Shown: positions 5,750-11,454 of the stretch, piece by piece
Position numbering within the stretch: the stretch's first letter is position 1
How the letters are laid out: each line of letters starts with the position of its first letter
DNA from: an uncultured Eubacteriales bacterium
GTDB taxonomy: Bacteria; Bacillota; Clostridia; Oscillospirales; Oscillospiraceae
Assembly: GCA_900551995.1 (NCBI GenBank)
Contig: URXW01000046.1
Coordinates: 1 to 11,454 of the forward strand
DNA length: 11,454 nt
Direction: 5' to 3'
Program-made: the position numbers and the translations under genes
The notes under the pieces: generated by a model
Told to the model about the DNA's origin: nothing
The model's database searches: none
The model's input: only the letters and a program-made list of their open reading frames with translations

Positions 5750-7408
5750 TTATCTCCTTATTTCGCTTTTACTGTATACTTCCCGTCCGGCCAGATAGGT
5801 CTTTTCCACCTGAATATCCATGATCTCATCGGCGGGTATTCTGAAAATATCGCGGTCTATGACCACCATATCTGCGAACTTACCGGGCTCCAGTGTGCCC
5901 AGCACCGCATCGTGGCCAGCGGCATAGTGCAAATTCTTAGTAAACATACACACGGCATCGTAGACGCTCATCTTCTCCTGCGGCTGATAGCCGCCGTCGG
6001 GATAACGGTTGAAGTCCTTGCGTGTCACGGCGGTATAGATGTTCAGCCACGGGGAGAACGGCTCCACGGGGCAGTCGGAGCCGCCGGTCAGCACCAGCCC
6101 CGCCTTGCGGTACGTCTCCCAGCGGTAGCTGTATGCGGCACGCTCAGAGCCGATGCGCTCCACGGCCCAGTGCATATCCGTCTCCAGAAAGACCGGCTGG
6201 AGATCCAGCACCACCGGCAGTTTCTGCATGCGGCGGATCATATCGTCTGTGGCCATCTGGGCGTGGATGATGCGGAAGGGATCGCGATCCGCCTGCTCCT
6301 GTGCGGTCATGCCGTGCTGACGGCTCTTTTCCAGCGTATACTCGATAGCCGTCAGTACGCAGTCCAGCCCTTTGTCGCCGATGCAGTGGATGGCGGGCTG
6401 AAGCCCCATCTCATACGCCTTCAGCACATGGTCGTTCAGCTCCTGCTGGCTCTGCACCAAAATGCCGTCCGTCTCCGGGTCATCGCTGTACGGTGCCAGC
6501 AGCTTGGCGGAACGGGAGCCAAGCGAGCCGTCGGAAAAAACCTTGTGGCCGCCGTAGCACACCTTGTGATAAGGGTCGTCCATCTCGCGGCGGGTCAGAT
6601 AGGGCTTGCGGTAGAAGGTATCCAGATAGATTACCACGCGCAGGGGCAGCTGACCCTTTCGATCCAAGCAAAGGTAGTCCTCCGGATCCTCCGTGTACTT
6701 CCATATCTCTGCGGCGTAGGTGTGGATGGTGGTCAGACCTTGACTGGACGCCTCCTCCAATGCCTCTCGCATGATCTTCTCTTTGACCTCCGGGATCTTG
6801 GCGGGGTCAGGGATCAGCTCGTCGAAGATCTTAGTCGCCTGCTCCCGCAGGATGCCGTTGGGCACACCGTCCTCATCCAGCTCCACCAGACCGCCGGGGC
6901 CAAAGGTGTAGCCCCTGCCGATGCCGGCAGCAGCCAGAGCGGCGGTGTTGGCCACGGCGGTGTGCAGGCACACCCGCTTCATCATCACCGGGTGGTCAAG
7001 GCTGACCATATCCAGATCCGCCTTGGTGGGCAGATGGTCGTTGTCAGCATCCCACTTGGACTCATCAAAATTGGAGCCCTTGATCCACTGACCCTTGGGC
7101 GTTTCCGCCGCCCGCGCCGCCAGCTTGCCGATGACCTCAGCCTTGCTGGTGCAGCCGCCCAGATCCACCGTGGTGTGGGTCTGGCAGTAGGCAAAGAAGT
7201 GGAGGTGGGAATCGCCCATACCCGGAAGCACGGTCTTTCCCTGCAAATCCACAACCTGCGAGGCTTCGCAGTGAGCCAGCACCTCCTCTGTCGTTCCAGT
7301 GTATACAATCTTACCGTTATGAACGGCCAGTGCTTCCACCACGCTGTTTTCGCACACCATGGTGTATATTGCACCGTTTTTTAATATTAGATCAGTCTTT
7401 TGCTTCAT
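5750..7408 (-). CDS. Amidohydrolase-superfamily metal-dependent hydrolase (YtcJ type)
   Basis: A 552-residue cytoplasmic TIM-barrel hydrolase of the Amidohydro_3/YtcJ group, whose known members hydrolyse amides such as N-substituted formamides; most are uncharacterised. The N-terminal beta-sandwich (about 1-60, LILKNGAIYTM ... TVLPGMGD) leads into the metal motif H68-x-H70 (DSHLHF). Further ligands and conserved blocks are GILRE (185-189), K289 in HKVFSDGSLGSRSA, H341 in AIHCIGDKG, H382 in IIHAQMA, and the catalytic D445 in TGGSDCPVEP. The full set suggests an active enzyme. The start is an ATG at 7408 with GAGGAGG just upstream. This is the first gene of the leftward operon. Its stop is 3 nt before the start of the M20 hydrolase, so two different amide-cleaving enzymes are made together, possibly acting in series or on related substrates. 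Confidence 0.9.
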   Translation of the reverse strand: MKQKTDLILKNGAIYTMVCENSVVEALAVHNGKIVYTGTTEEVLAHCEASQVVDLQGKTVLPGMGDSHLHFFAYCQTHTTVDLGGCTSKAEVIGKLAARAAETPKGQWIKGSNFDESKWDADNDHLPTKADLDMVSLDHPVMMKRVCLHTAVANTAALAAAGIGRGYTFGPGGLVELDEDGVPNGILREQATKIFDELIPDPAKIPEVKEKIMREALEEASSQGLTTIHTYAAEIWKYTEDPEDYLCLDRKGQLPLRVVIYLDTFYRKPYLTRREMDDPYHKVCYGGHKVFSDGSLGSRSAKLLAPYSDDPETDGILVQSQQELNDHVLKAYEMGLQPAIHCIGDKGLDCVLTAIEYTLEKSRQHGMTAQEQADRDPFRIIHAQMATDDMIRRMQKLPVVLDLQPVFLETDMHWAVERIGSERAAYSYRWETYRKAGLVLTGGSDCPVEPFSPWLNIYTAVTRKDFNRYPDGGYQPQEKMSVYDAVCMFTKNLHYAAGHDAVLGTLEPGKFADMVVIDRDIFRIPADEIMDIQVEKTYLAGREVYSKSEIRR

Positions 7409-7446
7409 ACGTACCTCCTCAATGGCACAGACCTGTCATTGCGGTC

Positions 7447-7475
7447 ATTATAGCACCCCCGACAATTGTATGCAA
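7447..7475 (-). promoter_or_regulatory. Promoter of the leftward hydrolase-TRAP operon
   Basis: On the minus strand, TTGCAT (7475-7470), 17 nt, then TGCTATAAT with TATAAT at 7452-7447. This is a perfect extended -10 with a weak -35. Transcription would start near 7440, about 32 nt before the ATG at 7408. The -35 lies inside an operator-like near-palindrome (7465-7476). Confidence 0.75.
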
Positions 7476-7476
7476 T
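7465..7476. promoter_or_regulatory. Operator-like site over the leftward -35
   Basis: ATTGTATGCAAT is palindromic except for one pair. It resembles the TTGTATACAA type of site bound by many GntR/FCD regulators. Binding would block the -35 of the leftward promoter. Wider flanks also pair (ACAAT at 7463-7467 with ATTGT at 7478-7482). Confidence 0.55.
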
Positions 7477-7678
7477 ATTGTTTCTGCAATTTTGTCGTTT
7501 GGCACAAAACATCTCGTCTCTTTTTGTGCATCTGACAAAACCTTATCGCCCACTTCTTTCCCAATTTTACGTTAAAAAATTGCTGAAACAATTAATATAT
7601 CAAATTTTTGTCGATTTATTTCTTTAGAATATTGCTCTATTTCTATCCTTGCTTTTGCCATATGTCGCTTTTTACAGC

Positions 7679-7707
7679 TTGACGATTTTGTATGCAGCCA
7701 CTATAAT
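7679..7707 (+). promoter_or_regulatory. Promoter of the dehydrogenase-aminotransferase operon
   Basis: TTGACG (7679-7684), exactly 17 nt, then TATAAT (7702-7707). Both hexamers are near-perfect. Transcription would start near 7714, about 30 nt before the ATG at 7744. The stretch upstream (about 7480-7675) is AT-rich and contains no gene, only a 7-bp stem (7562-7568 with 7576-7582). Confidence 0.8.
7688..7697 (+). promoter_or_regulatory. Operator-like site in the -35/-10 spacer of the rightward promoter
   Basis: TTGTATGCAG matches the site over the leftward promoter (TTGTATGCAA) at 9 of 10 positions. Its place between -35 and -10 is typical for a repressor site. Confidence 0.5.
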
Positions 7708-7709
7708 CA

Positions 7710-7719
7710 TTGTATCCAA
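7710..7719 (+). promoter_or_regulatory. Operator-like site at the rightward transcription start
   Basis: TTGTATCCAA matches TTGTATGCAA at 9 of 10 positions. It begins 22 nt after the start of the previous copy, about two helical turns, so two dimers could bind on the same face of the DNA. It covers the predicted transcription start. Confidence 0.5.
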
Positions 7720-7743
7720 TTTATTGTTCCGGAGGGTTTTGGT

Positions 7744-8721
7744 ATGTATAAAGCTGTGCGCATGTTTCACTATAATGACGGCATCGAACTGGAGCGCAAG
7801 GCACTCGAGGGCGTATGCGAGGTGGAGGAGCATGTATGCTCCACCGAGGAGGACATTATCCAGTATTGTCAGGACGCCGACGCCGTCATGGGTATCTTCG
7901 AGCCGTTGACCGCCCGGGTCATCAACGCGCTGCCCAATCTGAAGCTCATCGCCTGCAAGAGCATGGGATACAATTATGTGGATTTAGAGGCCGCCAAAGC
8001 TCGCGGCATCTCCGTCACACATCTGCGAAGTGCCTTTTCCATCGACGTGGCGGACTACGTTACCGCCTGTATTTTAGCCCACAACAAGCGGCTGTTCGCC
8101 TATGACCGCAGTGTGCGGCGAGACAAGAAGTGGGACTACTCCGTATGCCCTGACATCCACCGTTTCAACGCCGAGACAGTGGGATTGGCGGGCTTCGGTC
8201 AGATCGCGCGACTGGTAGCCAAGAACCTGTCCGGCTTCAACGTGCGTATTTTGGCGGCAGATCCCTACATCGACCAGTCCATCGGCGACCAGTACGGCGT
8301 CACCATGGTGGATATGAAAACGCTTTTCCGCGAGTGCGACTACATCAGCCTGCACGTGCCGCTGGTCAACGGCACAGAGCACCTCATCGGCAAGGAGCTA
8401 TTCGACGAGATCCCCGACCATCTGGTATTCATCAACTCCGCCCGCGGCGGCGTCGTGGTGGAGCAGGAGATGATCGACGCCATTGACAGCGGCAAGATCT
8501 CCTACGCCTATCTGGATGTGCTCACCGACGAGTATCCCGACCTGAATACCCACCCGCTGGCCAACCGCGACAACGTGATCCTGACGCCCCATGTGGCCTT
8601 CTATTCTCAAGAATCCGCGCGTGACGGACGGCTTCAGTGCTGCGCCGATATTCGCAACTATTTCACCGGCAATTATGACCAGTGTGTATTCGTCCCCGGC
8701 GGCAACAACGTCCAGAAGTAA
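7744..8721 (+). CDS. D-isomer-specific 2-hydroxyacid dehydrogenase
   Basis: A 325-residue NAD-dependent oxidoreductase that interconverts a 2-oxo acid and the matching 2-hydroxy acid. The N-terminal part of the catalytic domain is followed by the Rossmann fold with AGFGQIA (149-155). D173 (AADPY) at the end of the second strand favours NAD over NADP. Catalytic residues are R234 in NSARGG, the acidic residue near 263 (LTDEYP) and H283 in TPHVAF. Length fits the family (about 310-340). The start is an ATG at 7744 with GGAGGG 8 nt upstream. It is the first gene of the rightward operon, followed after 42 nt by an aminotransferase. That pairing suggests it reduces the 2-oxo acid made by transamination, or oxidises an imported hydroxy acid to feed the aminotransferase. 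The exact substrate is not readable; lactate-, aromatic-lactate- and hydroxyisocaproate-type enzymes all belong to this family. Confidence 0.9.
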   Translation: MYKAVRMFHYNDGIELERKALEGVCEVEEHVCSTEEDIIQYCQDADAVMGIFEPLTARVINALPNLKLIACKSMGYNYVDLEAAKARGISVTHLRSAFSIDVADYVTACILAHNKRLFAYDRSVRRDKKWDYSVCPDIHRFNAETVGLAGFGQIARLVAKNLSGFNVRILAADPYIDQSIGDQYGVTMVDMKTLFRECDYISLHVPLVNGTEHLIGKELFDEIPDHLVFINSARGGVVVEQEMIDAIDSGKISYAYLDVLTDEYPDLNTHPLANRDNVILTPHVAFYSQESARDGRLQCCADIRNYFTGNYDQCVFVPGGNNVQK

Positions 8722-8763
8722 CAAGGGCTGCAAAGCAGCAAGCAGATAAAGGAGGAGCATTTT

Positions 8764-9939
8764 ATGGAATTCAAACAGGCACACAGGCTGGAGAACCTGC
8801 ATACGTCCGGCACTCGCGTGGTGTTCAGCAAATGTGCCGAGTTGGCGGCGCAGGGCATCTCCGTCACCGGTCTGACTCTGGGACAGCCTGACTTCGACAC
8901 GCCTCAGTACATTATAGACGCCTGCAAGCGGGCACTGGACGAGGGCAAGACCCGCTACACCGACGGTTCCGGCATCGAGGAGCTGAAGGAGGCTATCTGC
9001 CAGAAGCTATCCAAGGAAAACGATCTGCACTACACGCCCGCCGAGATCTCTGTTACCACCGGCGTGGCGCAGGGTATGTTCGTGGCACTGCTGAGCACGC
9101 TGAATCCCGGCGACGAGGTGCTGGTGCCCGATCCCGTGTATCTGACGTACTCCGAGATTCCCAGTATCGCAGGTGCCGTCATCAAAAAATATGACTTGCT
9201 GGAGGAGAACAACTATCAGGTCGACGTGGAGCAGATTCGCTCTCTCATTACCGATAAGACAAAGATGCTGGTCATTGTCTCTCCCAGCAACCCCACTGGC
9301 GGTGTGCTGAGCCGCGTCTCATTGGAGGCCATCGCCGCCATCGCCAAGGAGCATGATCTGCTGGTGCTCAGCGACGAGATCTATGACCGCTTTGTATACG
9401 ATGAGCAGCAGGAGCTGGTGAGCATCGCCTCCCTGCCGGGCATGAAGGAACGCTCTATCGTGCTCAACGGCTTCTCCAAGAGCATGGCCATGACTGGCTG
9501 GCGTCTGGGCTACATCGCCGCACCGGAGTACATGATCGAGCCCATGAACCGACTGTCCTTCTACATGACCGCCGGAGCCACTACCTTCGTGCAGTATGCC
9601 GGTGTGACCGGTCTACTGGAGGAGGACGGCTCCATTGAACGGATGCGGCAGGAGTTCAAGCACCGCCGCGACTATCTGGTGGAGGAGATCAACAAGCTGC
9701 AGCACTTCAGCTGCAAAAAGCCGGAGGGTGCCTTCTATATCTTCATGAACATCAAAAAGACGGGCATGACCGCCGACGAGTTCTGCGCCTACGCCATTGA
9801 CAAGTACCGGCTGGCCACCATCCCCGGCACCGCCTTCGGCCGCAACGGCGAGGGATATGTACGTCTGTCGTATGCCTCCTCCATGGACGTGCTGCAAAAG
9901 GCTGTGTCCATTCTGCGGCAGATCGACCAAGAGCTATGA
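8764..9939 (+). CDS. Class I/II PLP-dependent aminotransferase
   Basis: A 391-residue fold-type I aminotransferase, of the usual length, that moves the amino group between an amino acid and a 2-oxo acid. The signs are LTLGQPDFDTP (37-47), N176 in SPSNPTGG, D204 and Y207 in LSDEIYDRF, the PLP-binding lysine K239 in NGFSKSMAMTGWRLGY, R247 for the cofactor phosphate, and R367 in YVRLSYA for the substrate carboxylate. The GQPDFDTP and NGFSKSMAMTGWR motifs place it in the large I-gamma/AspC-like group, which contains aspartate, aromatic and branched-chain enzymes, so the substrate cannot be fixed. The start is an ATG at 8764 with AAAGGAGG 8 nt upstream. It sits in one operon with the 2-hydroxyacid dehydrogenase; only a tiny 5-bp stem lies between them. 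Confidence 0.93.
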   Translation: MEFKQAHRLENLHTSGTRVVFSKCAELAAQGISVTGLTLGQPDFDTPQYIIDACKRALDEGKTRYTDGSGIEELKEAICQKLSKENDLHYTPAEISVTTGVAQGMFVALLSTLNPGDEVLVPDPVYLTYSEIPSIAGAVIKKYDLLEENNYQVDVEQIRSLITDKTKMLVIVSPSNPTGGVLSRVSLEAIAAIAKEHDLLVLSDEIYDRFVYDEQQELVSIASLPGMKERSIVLNGFSKSMAMTGWRLGYIAAPEYMIEPMNRLSFYMTAGATTFVQYAGVTGLLEEDGSIERMRQEFKHRRDYLVEEINKLQHFSCKKPEGAFYIFMNIKKTGMTADEFCAYAIDKYRLATIPGTAFGRNGEGYVRLSYASSMDVLQKAVSILRQIDQEL

Positions 9940-10005
9940 TTCGCTGGCCGGCGTTTCTTTCCCTGACCCTTACCTCCCCCCCACCATTCTTTCGCCGGCC
10001 CTTGA

Positions 10006-10061
10006 CACACAAAGAGCACCCCGTCAGATCCCGCAGGATCCGACGGGGTGCTCTTTGTGTG
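10006..10061. terminator. Bidirectional terminator hairpin between convergent genes
   Basis: CACACAAAGAGCACCCCGTC (10006-10025) pairs perfectly with its complement at 10042-10061. After one mismatch, GATCC (10027-10031) pairs with GGATC (10036-10040) around a 4-nt loop, for 25 pairs in total. It lies between the stops of the aminotransferase and the convergent GntR gene, so it can end both transcripts. There is no long T run. The strength comes from the stem, so it may also block read-through or stabilise 3' ends. Another 8-bp stem (9946-9953 with 9993-10000) lies just upstream, flanking a C7 run. Confidence 0.75.
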
Positions 10062-10068
10062 GGTATAC

Positions 10069-10824
10069 TCAGTCTGCCCGCTCCGTGTGGGGGCGGATGG
10101 TGTAGCCTTCCTGGGCGTTCTGAAGCTCCACGGAGGGATCAAAGCCCTTTGCAAGACCCATGAGCACCGCGTCCTTCACCTTTGACAGGTGATTGCGTAC
10201 ATGAGCCTGAGCCAGATGGCTGTCTCGACGTTCAACGGCGTCAATGATGTCCTTGTGTTCCTGAGCAATGCGAGTGGACCAGTTCAAGTGCATAGAGTAG
10301 AAAATATATCGCAGGCACAGATCATAGATCCACACCGTTTCCCGTTCCAGCAGCTTGTTGCCGGACATATGAGCCAGCACCCGGTGAAAAGCGCGATCCA
10401 CCTCCTGTACAGCCCGAGAGTCCACCGGCGTCTGCCCTGCCAGTTCAAACTGACGCTGTATCAGCTCCCGCGCCTGCTCTATCTCTCTGTGATCCTGCCA
10501 GGCATACGCTGCCAACGAGACGCACAGCATCTCCAGTGCTTCTCGGATCTCATATAGCTCGATGAAGCCGTCCACCGACACGCCGGACACGATGGTGCGC
10601 TTACCTGCCGTCTCCTCAACAAAGCAATCCGCCACCAGCCGTTCGATGGCCGCACGGATAGGCGTCCGGCTCATGGAAAACTGCTCGCTGAGCTCCAGCT
10701 CTCGGAGCGGCTGTCCCGGTGCAAATTCCAGCATCAGTATCTTCTGCTTGATCAGCTCATAGGCCTGCTTCGTTTTACTGCCGCACGAGACCTCCCCGGC
10801 GGTTCTGATTTCCCATTCTTTCAT
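10069..10824 (-). CDS. GntR-family transcriptional regulator, FCD (FadR C-terminal) subfamily
   Basis: A 251-residue ligand-responsive regulator. The N-terminal winged helix-turn-helix runs from AYELIKQKI through LRELELSEQFSMSRTPIRAAIERL to a wing with GKRTIV (about residues 20-80). The C-terminal all-helical FCD domain carries the expected metal-binding set D143 and H147 (EVDRAFHRVL), H190 (AQEHKDI) and H212 (RNHL), with the usual 22-residue gap between the last two. FCD domains usually bind carboxylic acids, often through the metal. I chose the ATG at 10824. A G-rich GAGGGGGTG precedes it by 10 nt, and the winged helix then begins at the normal distance. Frames from upstream ATGs up to 10926 lack a ribosome binding site, and the one at 10926 would overlap the promoter. 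It is the likely repressor of the divergent catabolic operons, whose promoters carry TTGTATNCAA-type sites. Its effector would be the imported acid or an intermediate. Confidence 0.9.
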   Translation of the reverse strand: MKEWEIRTAGEVSCGSKTKQAYELIKQKILMLEFAPGQPLRELELSEQFSMSRTPIRAAIERLVADCFVEETAGKRTIVSGVSVDGFIELYEIREALEMLCVSLAAYAWQDHREIEQARELIQRQFELAGQTPVDSRAVQEVDRAFHRVLAHMSGNKLLERETVWIYDLCLRYIFYSMHLNWSTRIAQEHKDIIDAVERRDSHLAQAHVRNHLSKVKDAVLMGLAKGFDPSVELQNAQEGYTIRPHTERAD

Positions 10825-10906
10825 AGTATGTTCCCACCCCCTCGTGCAGAGCGGACAATATGCCTGCCCACGCCGCTTTTTCATATTTTTATCAATCATG
10901 TAATGA

Positions 10907-10935
10907 AGTATATCACAGATCGGCACAGTTCACAA
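10907..10935 (-). promoter_or_regulatory. Promoter of the GntR regulator gene
   Basis: On the minus strand, TTGTGA (10935-10930), 17 nt, then TGATATACT with TATACT at 10912-10907, an extended -10. Transcription would start near 10900, leaving a leader of about 76 nt. No TTGTATNCAA-type site overlaps it, so autoregulation by the same operator is not evident. Confidence 0.6.
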
Positions 10936-10965
10936 TACCGCCGCCGGAAAAACAAGCCAAGCAAA

Positions 10966-11454
10966 TCACGGCGTTGAAGTAACTATTAAATCTATCCGTG
11001 GCTGGGCACAGTAGACTAATCCAGCGAACAGCCCCGGCGCATCCATCTGCTTTGGCGGACGGTGCTTGTGCTCCCGAATGCGCTGTACTGTGTCCCATAG
11101 CTCTTGGTCGATGATGGCCTCATGGGTGTTCTTCACCAACACCTGTTCCTCCGGCGGACGGTGGAATATCTGCTTGTTCTTGTAGGACAGGGTGCTGCTC
11201 TGCATATTCAGCGTGTGACCAAGGTACACAGGATTGGATAGGATGTTCGCCACCGTTGCGCCGCACCGGTTATACGGGTGTGTGATGTCCAGCCTTGTGC
11301 TGGCCACGCCGGTCTGTTGGTAGTACTGGCTAAACCGTCCGTAAAGCCTAGGATGTGAACAGATCCGGTTTCCACCGTAGAAAACCTCTACCGTGGCTCT
11401 GGTGAGCCGGACATCTACCTTTTGCTTGATGTATTCAAAGGGAACAGAATAGTT
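10966..11454 (-). pseudogene. In-frame chimera of IS21-type IstA and serine recombinase fragments
   Basis: A frame open from the right edge to a TGA at 10966 (162 residues in the window). The first 43-44 residues match the C-terminal part of IS21-family IstA transposases: SVPFEYIKQKVDVRLT, then VEVFYGGNRICSHPRLYGR. From about 11322 the sequence becomes the recombinase domain of a large serine recombinase: YYQQTGVASTRLDITHPYNR, ILSNPVYLGHTLNMQ, TLSYKNK and KNTHEAIIDQELWDTVQRIREHK. It leads into GLFAGLVYCA, where the family continues with a Cys-x2-Cys zinc ribbon. Here it breaks off after YCA and ends in 12 unrelated residues. Neither half has its catalytic core in the window (DDE for IstA, the resolvase serine domain for the recombinase). 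The GTG at 11307 could serve as a start, but no strong ribosome binding site supports it. This is best read as decayed mobile-element debris. Confidence 0.8.

Noticed and set aside
3833..7384. A 1183-codon open frame on the plus strand opposite the two hydrolase genes
   Set aside because: It is antisense to genes with complete catalytic motifs and good ribosome binding sites. Its translation is rich in His, Gly, Val and Gln with no domain pattern, as expected from the complement of GC-biased codons.
10825..10926. Longer start for the GntR gene (ATG at 10926, 285 residues)
   Set aside because: It would begin upstream of the predicted transcription start, lacks a ribosome binding site, and adds a Cys/Lys-rich extension unlike the family.
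1..11454. CRISPR arrays, tRNA or rRNA genes
   Set aside because: No regularly spaced direct repeats, no tRNA cloverleaf with a TTCRANNC-type arm, and no conserved rRNA segments were seen on either strand.

Overview
This window looks like part of a chromosome from an anaerobic Gram-positive bacterium of the Clostridia, most likely a gut Oscillospirales/Oscillospiraceae-type organism. The reasons are strong AGGAGG-type ribosome binding sites before nearly every gene, GTG starts, sigma-A promoters (several with an extended TGn -10), moderately GC-rich coding sequence with AT-rich spacers, and IS21 and serine-recombinase debris. The taxonomic call is inference; no rRNA or marker gene is present.

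Left edge (1-1120). A leftward promoter (142-170), a leader with mutually exclusive hairpins and a C9/G9 tract lead into the first 16 codons of a gene that runs off the window. A terminator-like hairpin (335-375) follows a small leftward XRE-type helix-turn-helix regulator (493-759). That regulator has a consensus promoter about 220 nt upstream and a perfect 16-bp palindrome in its leader. A second terminator (1084-1118) closes the large leftward operon.

Centre (1180-9939). This is a divergent catabolic locus. Leftward (7408 to 1180): YtcJ-type amidohydrolase, RocB-type M20 metallo-hydrolase, and a complete tripartite TRAP transporter (dctP-dctQ-dctM). Rightward (7744 to 9939): a D-isomer-specific 2-hydroxyacid dehydrogenase and a class I/II PLP aminotransferase. 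Both divergent promoters carry copies of a TTGTATNCAA-type near-palindrome over the -35, in the -35/-10 spacer, or just downstream of the -10. This is the pattern expected for operators of a GntR/FCD repressor, and a gene for such a regulator lies convergently at 10069-10824, behind a 25-bp shared terminator hairpin.

Taken together, the locus reads as a self-contained and separately regulated uptake-and-breakdown module. The TRAP system imports an organic acid, probably an N-acylated or amide-linked amino acid derivative. The two hydrolases cleave C-N bonds, the aminotransferase turns the released amino acid into a 2-oxo acid, and the dehydrogenase interconverts 2-oxo and 2-hydroxy acid with NAD(H). 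The substrate and the order of steps are inference; the families and layout are visible in the sequence.

Right edge (10966-11454). An in-frame chimera joins the C-terminal part of an IS21-type IstA transposase to the recombinase domain of a large serine recombinase, cut off at its zinc-ribbon motif. This is mobile-element debris that ends about 30 bp from the promoter of the GntR gene.
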